Below, one piece after another: positions 52,640 through 61,407 of a stretch of DNA of 64,000 nucleotides (position 1 is its first letter; each line of letters begins with the position of its first letter). The translations under genes and the position numbers were made by a program. The notes under the pieces were generated by a model that ran no database searches, had not been told where the DNA came from, and saw only the letters and a program-made list of their open reading frames with translations. This DNA comes from Acuticoccus sp051016205 (lineage in GTDB: Bacteria; Pseudomonadota; Alphaproteobacteria; Rhizobiales; Amorphaceae): assembly GCA_051016205.1 (NCBI GenBank), contig CP136534.1, forward strand, positions 6,014,001 through 6,078,000. Reading direction: 5' to 3'.

Positions 52640-53667
52640 GTGCTGCCGCGCCAGGCGAGGTGCAGACCGTCCTCGGACCCGTCGCGCCGGAGGCCCTCGG
52701 CCTCACCCTCATGCACGAGCACCTTCTGTGCGACGTGACACCGCCAGACCTTGCCCGCAAAGGCCTGCCGCGGGTGGAGGTGACACTGCACAACGTCCAC
52801 GCCATCCGCTACGGCTGGGTGGAGCACTACGGCAACCACATCCTCGACAACCCTGCCGAGATGGCCGAAGAGGCCACCCTCTTCGCCAAGGCCGGCGGCG
52901 GCACCATCGTTGACGTCACCATCGAGGGCATTGCGCCCGACCCCAGAGGCCTTGCCGCCATCGCCAAAGGGGCGGGCGTCAACGTCGTGGCAGGCGTCGG
53001 CCACTACATCGAAACCTATTCGGGCCAGACCATCGGCGAGCGCAGTGCTGAGGCGCTGGCCGATGAAATGATTGCCGCCTTCCATGAAGGGTGGGACGGT
53101 GTGCGGCCAGGCATCATCGGCGAGATCGGCGTTTCGGACCCTTGGACGGCGCGGGAGAAGCGGGTGATGGAGGCCGCCGTTATCGCCCAACGCGCAACCG
53201 GCCTTGCCATCACCGTCCACCCAGGGCGTGAGGCGGACTCGCCTTTGCGCATCGTGGATTTCATCGGCGCGCGAGGCGGAGACATCTCCCGCCTCATCAT
53301 CGGCCATTTGGACAGGACGCTCTTCGACGCCGACGCCGTGCTCGCCCTTGCGCGCACAGGGGTGGTGATGGAGTGGGACTTCTTCGGGATTGAATCCAGC
53401 CACTACCCGTTTGCCGCCATCGACCTTCCCAACGACGGTGCGCGGCTGAACCTCATTCGCGCTGCGCTTGATGCAGGCCACGGCGATCAGGTGCTGATGT
53501 CGCAGGACATCTGCACCGTCACAAGGCTCGCCCGCTATGGCGGTCACGGCTACGCCCACATCCCCCGCGATGTGGTGCCGATGATGGCGCGCAAAGGTTT
53601 CAGCAAGGACGAGATCGAGACCATCCTCGTCAAAACCCCTGCACGCCTTCTAACCCGCGCCGGGTGA
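52636..53667 (+). CDS. phosphotriesterase-family metal hydrolase (Php/lactonase type)
   Basis: 343 aa TIM-barrel hydrolase. MHEHLLCD gives metal ligands H27 and H29; H195 (TVHPGR), H224 (IIGHLDR) and D291 (MSQDICT) follow. The bridging position in GIIGEIGVSDP is glutamate 163, not the carboxylated lysine of true phosphotriesterases; E. coli Php also has glutamate here. Members of this branch are often lactonases or esterases. It overlaps the DUF6282 gene by ATGA, so two different metal hydrolases are made together. Its end overlaps the convergent SnoaL-like gene by 18 bp. Confidence 0.82.
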   Translation: MSAAAPGEVQTVLGPVAPEALGLTLMHEHLLCDVTPPDLARKGLPRVEVTLHNVHAIRYGWVEHYGNHILDNPAEMAEEATLFAKAGGGTIVDVTIEGIAPDPRGLAAIAKGAGVNVVAGVGHYIETYSGQTIGERSAEALADEMIAAFHEGWDGVRPGIIGEIGVSDPWTAREKRVMEAAVIAQRATGLAITVHPGREADSPLRIVDFIGARGGDISRLIIGHLDRTLFDADAVLALARTGVVMEWDFFGIESSHYPFAAIDLPNDGARLNLIRAALDAGHGDQVLMSQDICTVTRLARYGGHGYAHIPRDVVPMMARKGFSKDEIETILVKTPARLLTRAG

Positions 53668-54039
53668 CGCCCGTTCGGTGCGGGCAATCTCAAGATCGTT
53701 CCAAACGTGCTGCTCGACAATCTTGCCGGAAACCAGCCGAAACACGTCCACATAGCGAATGCCGTCGAAAGGCGCGCCATCGGGCCACACACCGTGCAGC
53801 GTGCCCGACACCGTGACCACTTCGCCATCCTCAGCAGGCGCCACATCGAGCCGGGTGAAGGTCTTGCCCACTCGTTGGTAGCGCGGCTTTGCCCAGGCGA
53901 TCAGCTCGTCCAGCGAGCCAAGGTGCACGTTGCCGGGGAACACCATGGCGAACCCCTCCCCAAGGTGGCTGCGCGCACGGTCGAGGTCGCGCGCTTCCAT
54001 GGCGGCCAGAAAATCGCGCACCACATCGCCAGCATTCAT
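53650..54039 (-). CDS. SnoaL-like NTF2-fold protein
   Basis: 129 aa. VVRDFLAAMEARDLDRARSHLGEGF is the first helix pair, and GVWPDGAPFDGIRYVDVFRLVSGKIVEQHVWND, read in pieces, the beta-sheet of the SnoaL fold. An isomerase, dehydratase or binding role is possible; none can be chosen. It follows the TRAP DctM gene by 3 bp and is the last gene of that operon. The tail overlaps the hydrolase gene on the other strand. Confidence 0.7.
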   Translation of the reverse strand: MNAGDVVRDFLAAMEARDLDRARSHLGEGFAMVFPGNVHLGSLDELIAWAKPRYQRVGKTFTRLDVAPAEDGEVVTVSGTLHGVWPDGAPFDGIRYVDVFRLVSGKIVEQHVWNDLEIARTERASPGAG

Positions 54040-54042
54040 CGA

Positions 54043-55356
54043 TCAGTTTCCAAGGCTAGGCAGCCATAGCGCCAGCTGAGGGAAGGCCACCAGCAGCAAC
54101 ACAAGCACAAGGATGCAGCTGATGAAGGGAAAGCCTGCAAGGTAGATGTCGCGCATGGTGGTTCCAGGCGGCGCCACCCCTTTCATGACGAACAATAAGA
54201 GCCCAAAGGGTGGCGTGGTGAAGGATATTTCCAGCGCCAACAGAACGATCAGCCCAAACCAGATGGGGTCGAACCCCAACTGCGCGGCAAGGGGGAAAAA
54301 GATGGGCACGGTGAGGAGCATCATGGACAACTGATCCATGAACATTCCGAGCAGCAGGAGGATCAGGAACATCACCGCCAGCATGGTGTAGGGCCCCGCC
54401 TCCATGGAGGTTGCCCAGCGGATGAAGCCTGACGATGCGCCCGAAAACGCCAAGAGCTGCGAGAAGGTGGCTGACCCGAAGATGATGAGGAAGGCCATCA
54501 GCGTCACCTTCAGCGCGCCTTTGCAGGCGGCGACGAAGGACTTGATGGTCAGGCAGCGATAGATGGCCGCCAGCACAAGGACGCCGAAGCAGCCGAAGGC
54601 CGCTGCCTCCGTTGGCGTTGCCCAGCCGGACACCATCACGGTGATGACGAGCACCACGACGGCAATCATCGGCATCAGCTCCACCACGAAAATGGTGAGC
54701 CGCTCCTTCCAGGCCATCTTCACCACATCGTAGGCGGGCGCGGAGTCGGGGTTGATGCGCGCCAGAATGAAGATCAGCAGCGCATAAAGCCCCGCAAGGA
54801 TCAGCCCCGGAATGACGCCAGCAATCAACAGCGCGCCCACATCGATCCGCGCGAAGGTGGCTAAGAGCACTGCGAGCGCCGACGGGGGGATGATGATGGC
54901 AAGCCCGCCCGTGCCAAGGATCGGGCCGATGGCCATCAGCTTGGAATAGCCGCGCTTCAGCATTTCCGGCAGCATCAAACTGCCGAGCAGCGCCGTTGAC
55001 CCCATGGAGGAGCCCGACAGGGTCGCAAACGCCGTCCCGCCCCCAACGGTCACGTAGGAGAGGCGCGCAGGGAGCCGTCCCAAAAGCTTGTCCACCCCGT
55101 TGAAGACGCGTGTGGCAAGCCCCGTGTGGAAGAACAACTCGCCCATCAGGAGGAAGAGCGGGATCGGCACCAGCGCGAAGTTGGTCATCGCGCCAAAACC
55201 GTTGTTGATGAGCTGGCCGATCCCCCGTTCGCCGCCCATGAAGATGTAGGCGCCGATGATGTTGGCCCCCAGGAACGCGAGCGCCACAGGGGTGCCGAGC
55301 ACCATCAGCCCCAGCACCATCCCCAGTAGCAGCGCAAGCGCCTCGTACCATTCCAT
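54043..55356 (-). CDS. TRAP transporter large permease (DctM)
   Basis: 437 aa with about 12 membrane segments. LALLLGMVLGLMVLGTPVALAFLGAN, read in pieces, begins the protein, and FALVPIPLFLLMGELFFHTGLA is a DctM signature. GSSMGSTALLGSLMLPEMLKRGY follows. It is the proton- or sodium-driven channel of a TRAP system. ATG 55356 (MEWYEA) lies 7 bases after the dctQ stop; the open frame starts earlier at 55425 inside dctQ. Confidence 0.9.
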   Translation of the reverse strand: MEWYEALALLLGMVLGLMVLGTPVALAFLGANIIGAYIFMGGERGIGQLINNGFGAMTNFALVPIPLFLLMGELFFHTGLATRVFNGVDKLLGRLPARLSYVTVGGGTAFATLSGSSMGSTALLGSLMLPEMLKRGYSKLMAIGPILGTGGLAIIIPPSALAVLLATFARIDVGALLIAGVIPGLILAGLYALLIFILARINPDSAPAYDVVKMAWKERLTIFVVELMPMIAVVVLVITVMVSGWATPTEAAAFGCFGVLVLAAIYRCLTIKSFVAACKGALKVTLMAFLIIFGSATFSQLLAFSGASSGFIRWATSMEAGPYTMLAVMFLILLLLGMFMDQLSMMLLTVPIFFPLAAQLGFDPIWFGLIVLLALEISFTTPPFGLLLFVMKGVAPPGTTMRDIYLAGFPFISCILVLVLLLVAFPQLALWLPSLGN

Positions 55357-55363
55357 CAGCGGC

Positions 55364-55870
55364 TCATTCGTGGATGCCGGCCTCGCCGGTGTGCAGAAGC
55401 TCCCGCCCGAAGGTGAACTTGGCAAACTCCACCGCCATCAGGGCAAACCCCGTGGGGATGCAGGCCATCAGGATCCAGCGGGGGAAGTAGAGGGAGCGCA
55501 CGTCCATCTCGTTGGAGGCAAAGTTGGTGAGGACGATGTCCGTCCCCTTCACCGCAAGGACCGTGCAGATGACAATGCAAAGGCCCGAGACGAGGCGCGA
55601 GACGGTGGTGCGCATGCGAGGGGGAAGCGCCGCCGTCACAATCTCGATGTAGACGTGACCGCGCTCGCGCACCAACCAGGGCGCACCCAGCATCGTAATG
55701 AAGAGCAGCCCATATTCGGTGAAGGTGAAAAGGTGCGCCGAAGGCTGAAGACCAAAATTCCGCCACACCACCTGGTAGACGATGATGAACATGAAGGTGG
55801 GGATGATGGCGCCTGCCACCACGGCCAGCGCCACCACAAGTCCATCGTAAAGGCGCACGACGGCGCTCAT
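55364..55870 (-). CDS. TRAP transporter small permease (DctQ)
   Basis: 168 aa with four hydrophobic segments (about 10-35, 50-68, 92-112, 132-152). YQVVWRNFGL and LGAPWLVRERGHVYIEIV match the DctQ family, the small membrane subunit linking receptor and channel. Unlike the fused system at 1-1085, the two permeases are separate here. It lies 40 bp downstream of the receptor gene and 7 bp upstream of dctM. Confidence 0.88.
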   Translation of the reverse strand: MSAVVRLYDGLVVALAVVAGAIIPTFMFIIVYQVVWRNFGLQPSAHLFTFTEYGLLFITMLGAPWLVRERGHVYIEIVTAALPPRMRTTVSRLVSGLCIVICTVLAVKGTDIVLTNFASNEMDVRSLYFPRWILMACIPTGFALMAVEFAKFTFGRELLHTGEAGIHE

Positions 55871-55910
55871 GCCGACGTGCGTCCTGTGGGCTGTGTCAGC
55901 AAAAGGCGAC

Positions 55911-56900
55911 CTACTTGTTGAACAGCTCGATCATCCGGTCGTAGTGCTCGGCCGACCCTTGGGCTTCCATCTGCTCCTTCATGCGGTTCCAGGTGGTCTC
56001 GCGGGCCGCGTTCACGTAGTTGTCGGCCGCTTCCCCCTCCAGCGTCACCACCTGAAGGCCGCGGTTTTCAAGCTCGGCGAACTCTTCCTCGATGCGCGCC
56101 TGCAGGGCTTCCATAGAGGCCTTCTCGTGGGCGATCGCCTCCTCCTGGAGGATGGCCTTAGCCTCGTCGGAGAGGGCGTTCCAGCTCTCCAGATTGACGA
56201 TGACGCCAAGGTCTGTGGAGAAGAATTGCGGGTCGACGCGATACTTCAGATAGTCGTCCCAGGACAGATCCATCACGCCGATGGAGGTCCACCCTGTCGC
56301 CGTCACCGTGCCGCGCTGAAGGGCGGTGTAAAGCTCGGTGGAGGGAAGGTTCAGAACCTGCGCGCCCAGATAGTCGGTGAAGAAGGCGTTGTAGATGGGG
56401 TTGCCACGCAGCTTCACGCCGGAGATGTCAAGATTTCCGTCTGCGTCCAACTGGGGCTCTTCCGTCATCCACAAATTGAAGGGGACACCTGAGTCCATCC
56501 AACCCAGGTAATAGACGCCCATCTTGTCCTGGTGGATCTGATTGAGAAAGTCGATCCCGCCGGTCTCGCGCGCCTCGGGCCCCGTCATGTTGGAGGCGAC
56601 CATAGCGTCCTTCTCGGCAACGATGCCGCCATAGAAGGAGCCTGGGGTGTAGACCATGTCCACAATCCCGTCGCGCACGGCGGCAGGCTGCTCGAACATG
56701 CCGATGGCTTCCGGCCCGCCGCGCACGTCAATGCGCACAACGCCCTCGCCCCGCTCGTTCACCTTGTCCACGAAGTCCAGGAAGCTTTTCGTGTAGACAA
56801 GGCTTGTGGGGAAGGCGTGGACAGCGGTCAGCACCTCTTCGGCCTTTGCCGCGCCTGTCAGCGTCGCGGCGGCGATGGCCGCAACAATCAACCGTTTCAT
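55911..56900 (-). CDS. TRAP transporter substrate-binding protein (DctP)
   Basis: 329 aa periplasmic receptor. A signal peptide ends near GAAKA (residue 20). GGPEAIGMFEQPAAVRDGIVDM is the family's first-lobe helix, and NLDISGVKLRGNPIYNAFF the central strand with the substrate-contact arginine. ATG 56900 has GAGGGAG upstream, while the frame is open 24 codons further. It is divergent from the racemase-fold gene at 56986, sharing an 85-bp promoter gap. Substrate unknown; the neighbours point to a carboxylic acid. Confidence 0.9.
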   Translation of the reverse strand: MKRLIVAAIAAATLTGAAKAEEVLTAVHAFPTSLVYTKSFLDFVDKVNERGEGVVRIDVRGGPEAIGMFEQPAAVRDGIVDMVYTPGSFYGGIVAEKDAMVASNMTGPEARETGGIDFLNQIHQDKMGVYYLGWMDSGVPFNLWMTEEPQLDADGNLDISGVKLRGNPIYNAFFTDYLGAQVLNLPSTELYTALQRGTVTATGWTSIGVMDLSWDDYLKYRVDPQFFSTDLGVIVNLESWNALSDEAKAILQEEAIAHEKASMEALQARIEEEFAELENRGLQVVTLEGEAADNYVNAARETTWNRMKEQMEAQGSAEHYDRMIELFNK

Positions 56901-56985
56901 GCAAAACTCCCTCGTCTCGGCCATTTCGGCCCGTTCTGCCACATCTGTTACATGGCAGGCACGGTCCGGCAACGGGGAGCGGTTG

Positions 56986-57759
56986 ATGCGAATTTTTTGG
57001 CAATCCTACGTGGACGAAGAGAACGGCGCCACCTACTGGCAAGCGCTGCGCAAGCACTTGGGCGAGGCGGCAGCGCCAGGCACTGAGGTCCAGGTGCACG
57101 GCATCACCCCTTACAACTCCTACGCCCACCCTTTGGTGGAGTTTCGCTGCGCCAGGGAGATGATTTCTAACGCCATCCGCGCCGAACGCGAGGGATACGA
57201 TGCCTTCGTGGTCGGCCACTTTCAGGACGCGGGGCTTTACGAAGCGCGGGCGGCTGTGGGCATTCCGGTGATCGGCCTTGGTGAATCCTCCATGCTTCAC
57301 GCCTGCCAGCTGGGCCAAAGGGTCGCGGTGGTCACCATCAACCCGCGCTTTGTCTCTTACATCGAGCGTCAGGTGGGCACCTACGGCCTTTCCAACAGGG
57401 TCAAGGATGTGGAGGCGATGGTGTTCGAGCCCGGTCAGATCATGGCCGCCTTCCACGATGCCGGCGCCTTCGAGGAGACCAAGCGCCAATTCGACACGCT
57501 CGCCGAACCCCTGGTCGCCAGCGGGACGGACGTGATTGTCGCCGGCGGCGGCATTCCCATGCTGTTGTTTGCCGGCGTGAGAGCCCACAGGATCAAAGAC
57601 GCCCCTGTGATGAACGGCCTGCCTGTGGCGCTGATGGCGGCCGAAACCGCCGTGCGCCTTGGCCGGCTGAACGGCCTTGAGGCGAGCCGCCGCAGCGATT
57701 TCGCCCGCCCGCCCGACTGGGTGCTCGAGGAGTTCCTCACCCACCCAAAAGGCCTTTAA
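56986..57759 (+). CDS. Asp/Glu/hydantoin-racemase-fold protein lacking both catalytic cysteines
   Basis: 257 aa. The fold is clear from DAFVVGHFQDAGLYEARAAVGIPVIGLGES, split across about residues 71-98, and DVIVAGGGIPMLLFAGV (about 183-199). In active racemases and maleate isomerases these two segments read VxxCF and VLGCxG, with the proton-transfer cysteines. Here they are histidine in the first and glycine in the second, checked in the DNA. The cysteine pair is therefore missing, so classical racemase chemistry is unlikely. ATG 56986 has GGGGAG before it. It is divergent from the TRAP operon and converges with the flavoprotein gene 7 bp away. Confidence 0.8.
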   Translation: MRIFWQSYVDEENGATYWQALRKHLGEAAAPGTEVQVHGITPYNSYAHPLVEFRCAREMISNAIRAEREGYDAFVVGHFQDAGLYEARAAVGIPVIGLGESSMLHACQLGQRVAVVTINPRFVSYIERQVGTYGLSNRVKDVEAMVFEPGQIMAAFHDAGAFEETKRQFDTLAEPLVASGTDVIVAGGGIPMLLFAGVRAHRIKDAPVMNGLPVALMAAETAVRLGRLNGLEASRRSDFARPPDWVLEEFLTHPKGL

Positions 57760-57766
57760 AGTCCCA

Positions 57767-59170
57767 TCAGTCCAGCGGGTCGCCCTTCACCATCCGCTTG
57801 GCGCTTTCCCCCGCGGTGCGCCCCATGGCAACGGCCGTCAACAACCCGTTGCCTGACAGGTAGCCTGAGGCATCAGGCCCCGACACGCCCACTGCGGCGC
57901 CCCCTGCGGCAAGGATGTTGGGAAGTGGCGTGCCCCCTTTCAGCACCCGCGCGTGGGCGTCCGTCCTAAGGCCGCCCTGGGTGTGGAAGAGAGCCGCCGT
58001 CACCTTCACCGCCATCAAGGGCGCCTCCAGAGGCGGTGTGGACCAGGTGCGGCCGAAACCGTCCGTCTCACCCGCCTCGGCCAGCCTGCGCGTCTCCTCA
58101 ACGGTTGCGGCAAAGGCAGCGGTCGGCAGGCCGAAGCGCTCCGCAAGGGCTTCCGGCGTGTCAGCGGCCAGAACCGCGCCCACCTCCTCGGCGTGGCGAA
58201 AATCCTCGAACTGGCGGGCAATGTCAGCAATCCTGCCGTCGAAGATCGACCAGGCGAGGCCGCCTGGCTGGGCCATCACCTGTGCGCCGGCTTCGGAGTA
58301 CCCCGCCGTCTCGTCGTGAAAGCGCACACCCTCGCCATTCACCTGAAAGCCGCCGGCAGAGTTGGTGGCCCAGGTGATCAAGATGCCGTGGGGGTGCGCG
58401 ACCGCGCCATGGCCCTGGTGGCCTGACAGGTGGGCAAGGTCGGCCCCCAACGCCTCCCCCCACAAAAGCGCCAGCCCGTCGTTGCCGTCGTGGCCGAACC
58501 ACACAGCGTCCACAAGTGAGGGGATGTATTTGGCAACGAATGCCTTGTTGCCGCCATAACCGTTGGTGGCGATGATGAGGACGCGGCAGCCCACCACCTC
58601 TTCCCCATCGGGGCGGGAGAGGCCGACGGCAACCGCTTTTCCACCCTCCACATACAACGTGTGGGCTTTGGCATGGGTGAGGATCATGACGCCCGCGTTT
58701 TCAGCGGCGGCGCGCAGCCTGTCGATCAGCGCCTGGCCTGTGCGCTCGGGCATGGCGTGCATGCGGCGGGCTGAGTGGCCCGGGTAGACGAACCCGTCCA
58801 CAAGCTCGAAAGGGAGGCCGTGGCGCTCGCCAAGCCAGGTCACCGCTGGCCCCGCCGCTTCCGCCGCCGCCTCGGTCAAAACGGGATCGCTGGTGCCTTT
58901 GCTTTTGGCGCGGATATCTTCAGCCAGACGTGCCGGACTGTCCTCCTCCCCTGCTTCCGCCTGCCAGCGTGTGCCCGCCGCTGGGATGAGCCCTGCCGAC
59001 AGCGCCGTGGAGCCTGAGGGCACCGCGTCCCTTTCGGCCACAAGGACGTCGGCGCCCTCCGCCGCAAGGGCTGCGGTCAACCCGCATGCCCCCGCGCCGA
59101 GGATCAAAACGTCGACGGAGGCCGTCAGCGCCGGCGCGCCCTCGACAACCGTGGGGATGATCTCAGCCAA
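57767..59170 (-). CDS. FAD-binding dehydrogenase, fumarate reductase flavoprotein family
   Basis: 467 aa. VLILGAGACGLTAALAAEGADVLVAE (about 21-46) binds FAD, and GSTALSAGLIPAAG is the serine-rich flavin loop. ALFHTQGGLRTDAHARVL and ASGYLSGNGLLTAVAMGRTAG are the C-terminal flavin motifs of the fumarate reductase / ketosteroid dehydrogenase / tricarballylate dehydrogenase family. It introduces or removes a carbon-carbon double bond. There is no signal sequence. It is divergent from the LeuCD-type genes, 113 bp apart, suggesting a pathway through an unsaturated acid. Confidence 0.82.
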   Translation of the reverse strand: MAEIIPTVVEGAPALTASVDVLILGAGACGLTAALAAEGADVLVAERDAVPSGSTALSAGLIPAAGTRWQAEAGEEDSPARLAEDIRAKSKGTSDPVLTEAAAEAAGPAVTWLGERHGLPFELVDGFVYPGHSARRMHAMPERTGQALIDRLRAAAENAGVMILTHAKAHTLYVEGGKAVAVGLSRPDGEEVVGCRVLIIATNGYGGNKAFVAKYIPSLVDAVWFGHDGNDGLALLWGEALGADLAHLSGHQGHGAVAHPHGILITWATNSAGGFQVNGEGVRFHDETAGYSEAGAQVMAQPGGLAWSIFDGRIADIARQFEDFRHAEEVGAVLAADTPEALAERFGLPTAAFAATVEETRRLAEAGETDGFGRTWSTPPLEAPLMAVKVTAALFHTQGGLRTDAHARVLKGGTPLPNILAAGGAAVGVSGPDASGYLSGNGLLTAVAMGRTAGESAKRMVKGDPLD

Positions 59171-59283
59171 ACCGTGCCTCCGCGTCGCCGCCCTTCGGGT
59201 GGGTCACCCGGCCCACGCGTTGTCCCGCGCAGTGTGGCGCCACATGTTAAGTCATCAACATCCTCCGTCCACAGCGCGGCATC

Positions 59284-60675
59284 ATGGGTCAAACGCTCTT
59301 CGACAAACTCTGGGCCAGCCACGTGGTGGCCGAGCGGGAGGCAGACGCCCTCCTCTACGTGGATCGCCACTTCGTCCATGAGGGCAGCTTCCACGCCTTC
59401 GACAAGGTTGGGGCTCGTGGTGCCAGCGTGGCGCGGCCAGACCTCACCTTCGGCGTTGCCGACCACTACGTGCCCACCCACCGCGAGGGCGGCATTGCCG
59501 ACCCCACAATCCGCCGCATGGTGGATGACCTCACCGACAACTGTGAAAAGCACGGGATCGGCCTTTTCGGCCTTGATGACCCGCGCCAAGGCATCGTCCA
59601 CGTGGTGGGGCCCGAGCAAGGGCTTGCGCTGCCCGGCCTTCTGATTGTGTGCGGGGATAGCCATACGGCGACCCAGGGTGCGTTCGGCGCCTACGCATTC
59701 GGGATCGGCGCGACGGAGGTCAGCCACGTCCTGATGACGCAGACCCTGTGGCAGGCCAAGCCCAAGCGTATGCGCATCACCGTCGACGGGGCGCTTGGAG
59801 AAGCGGTAAGCGCGAAGGACATCATCCTCACCATCATCGCCACCATCGGCGCCGACGGGGCGGCAGGGCACGCGGTGGAATATGCCGGCAGCGCCATCAA
59901 AGCACTGGCCATGGAAGGGCGGATGACCGTCTGCAACATGACCATCGAGGCCGGCGGCCGTTGCGGCATGGTCGCCCCGGACGAGGTGACCCTTGCCTAC
60001 GTGAAGGACCGCCCGTTTGCCCCCAAAGGCGACGCGTTCGAGCGGGCGGCCGAACAGTGGCTTTCCCTCGGGAGCGACGCTGACGCCGTCTTCGACAAAG
60101 AGGTGCGGCTGGATGCGGCGGACATCGCCCCCGCCGTCACCTGGGGGACGAGCCCTGAGGACGCCGTCCCCGTCACGGGCCATGTCCCCTCGCCGGAGGA
60201 CAGCGAAGATCGCGCCCCCCATGTGCGCCAGGCGCTTGAGTACATGGACCTGTCGCCAGGCACAGCGCTGGATGGGCTCGGCATCGACAAGGTGTTCATC
60301 GGCTCGTGCACCAACGCGCGGCTTGACGATTTGCGTATGGCGGCAAAGGTCTTGCGCGGCAGGCAGGCCAAGGTGCCAGGCCTCGTCTCCCCAGGCTCCA
60401 CACAGGTGAAGGCCGCAGCAGAGGCGGAAGGCCTCGACAAGGTTTTCGTCGACGCGGGGCTTGAGTGGGTGGCGTCAGGCTGCTCCATGTGCGTCGGCAT
60501 GAATGGCGATCGCGGCGCGCCGGGAGAGCGCGTTGCCTCCACCACCAACCGCAACTTCCGTGGCCGTCAGGGGCGCGGCGTGCGCACGCACCTCATGAGC
60601 CCCGCCATGGTGGCCGCCGCCGCCGTCGCAGGCACCATTACGGACGTGCGGCCCATGCTGGAGGGGCGCCGATGA
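59284..60675 (+). CDS. LeuC-family hydro-lyase large subunit
   Basis: 463 aa aconitase-superfamily protein. VCGDSHTATQGAFGAYAFGIG is the conserved signature. Cysteines C342 (GSCTNAR), C400 and C403 (GCSMC) bind a [4Fe-4S] cluster. With the small subunit downstream it would add or remove water across a double bond. The family covers isopropylmalate isomerase, homoaconitase, maleate or citraconate hydratases and dimethylmalate dehydratase. The neighbours (TRAP, flavin dehydrogenase, racemase-fold protein) are catabolic rather than leucine genes, so isopropylmalate is not the obvious substrate. Confidence 0.85.
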   Translation: MGQTLFDKLWASHVVAEREADALLYVDRHFVHEGSFHAFDKVGARGASVARPDLTFGVADHYVPTHREGGIADPTIRRMVDDLTDNCEKHGIGLFGLDDPRQGIVHVVGPEQGLALPGLLIVCGDSHTATQGAFGAYAFGIGATEVSHVLMTQTLWQAKPKRMRITVDGALGEAVSAKDIILTIIATIGADGAAGHAVEYAGSAIKALAMEGRMTVCNMTIEAGGRCGMVAPDEVTLAYVKDRPFAPKGDAFERAAEQWLSLGSDADAVFDKEVRLDAADIAPAVTWGTSPEDAVPVTGHVPSPEDSEDRAPHVRQALEYMDLSPGTALDGLGIDKVFIGSCTNARLDDLRMAAKVLRGRQAKVPGLVSPGSTQVKAAAEAEGLDKVFVDAGLEWVASGCSMCVGMNGDRGAPGERVASTTNRNFRGRQGRGVRTHLMSPAMVAAAAVAGTITDVRPMLEGRR

Positions 60676-61289
60676 CGGGCCTTAAAATCGTCACCGGAAA
60701 AGCTGCACCCTTGTGCCGGGACAATGTGGACACCGACCAGCTTTGCGCCGCCCGATTCATGAAGCGGCGGCGCAAAGAGGGTTATGGCGATGCCTTCCTG
60801 CACGACCTTCGTTTCGACGAAAGCGGCGCCCCGCGCGCAAATGTTGTGGATCATCCAGACCACGCGGAGGCCGTGGTGTTGATCGCAGGGCGCAATTTCG
60901 GCGGTGGATCCTCACGCGAGGCGGCGGTCTACGCGGTGGTGGATGCAGGCTTCAAAGCCGTCGTCGCATCAAGCTTCGGGGAGATTTTTGCGGCCAATGC
61001 CGTGCGCAACGGTCTGATCCCCGCGGCGGTGGATACGGACGCGCTCACCAAGCTCGCAGAGGCCATCAAAACCGACCCGACCCACAGCGTCACGGTGGAT
61101 CTTGAGGCTTTGGAGGTGCGTGCGGCGAACCTTGCCGTGCCGTTCGAGCTTGATAAAACGCGCCGCACAATGCTGCTGAACGGCTGGGACGATGCGGACG
61201 TGACAGCGCAGTATCGCGAGGCCATAGACACCTTCCTCGCCCGCGACAGGGAGCGGCGCCCTTACGCCCAAAGTCCGCCTCCGATCTGA
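60672..61289 (+). CDS. LeuD-family hydro-lyase small subunit
   Basis: 205 aa swivel domain. DNVDTDQLCAARFMKRRR carries the loop motif, LIAGRNFGGGSSREAAVYAV is the GSSREHA-type active-site signature, here GSSREAA, and FAANAVRNGLIPAAV follows. It starts in an ATGA overlap with the large subunit, so the two are made together. GSSREHA is the usual sequence; the change of the histidine to alanine could alter substrate contact. The substrate is unknown, as for the large subunit. Confidence 0.85.
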   Translation: MTGLKIVTGKAAPLCRDNVDTDQLCAARFMKRRRKEGYGDAFLHDLRFDESGAPRANVVDHPDHAEAVVLIAGRNFGGGSSREAAVYAVVDAGFKAVVASSFGEIFAANAVRNGLIPAAVDTDALTKLAEAIKTDPTHSVTVDLEALEVRAANLAVPFELDKTRRTMLLNGWDDADVTAQYREAIDTFLARDRERRPYAQSPPPI

Positions 61290-61407
61290 CACGGCACTGC
61301 CCGAAACAAGGCACAGGTGTGGCTTTGCGGGCATAGTCACAGCAAGGGTCCGTTAACCCTAAGCGTTAAGGATACCGGCGTGGGACAGTGCCAGGAAGGC
61401 TGACGCG

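Noticed and set aside
61352..61370. CtrA-like TTAA...TTAA pair upstream of the deacetylase gene
   Set aside because: The spacing between the TTAA halves is 9 bases, while the CtrA box needs 7.
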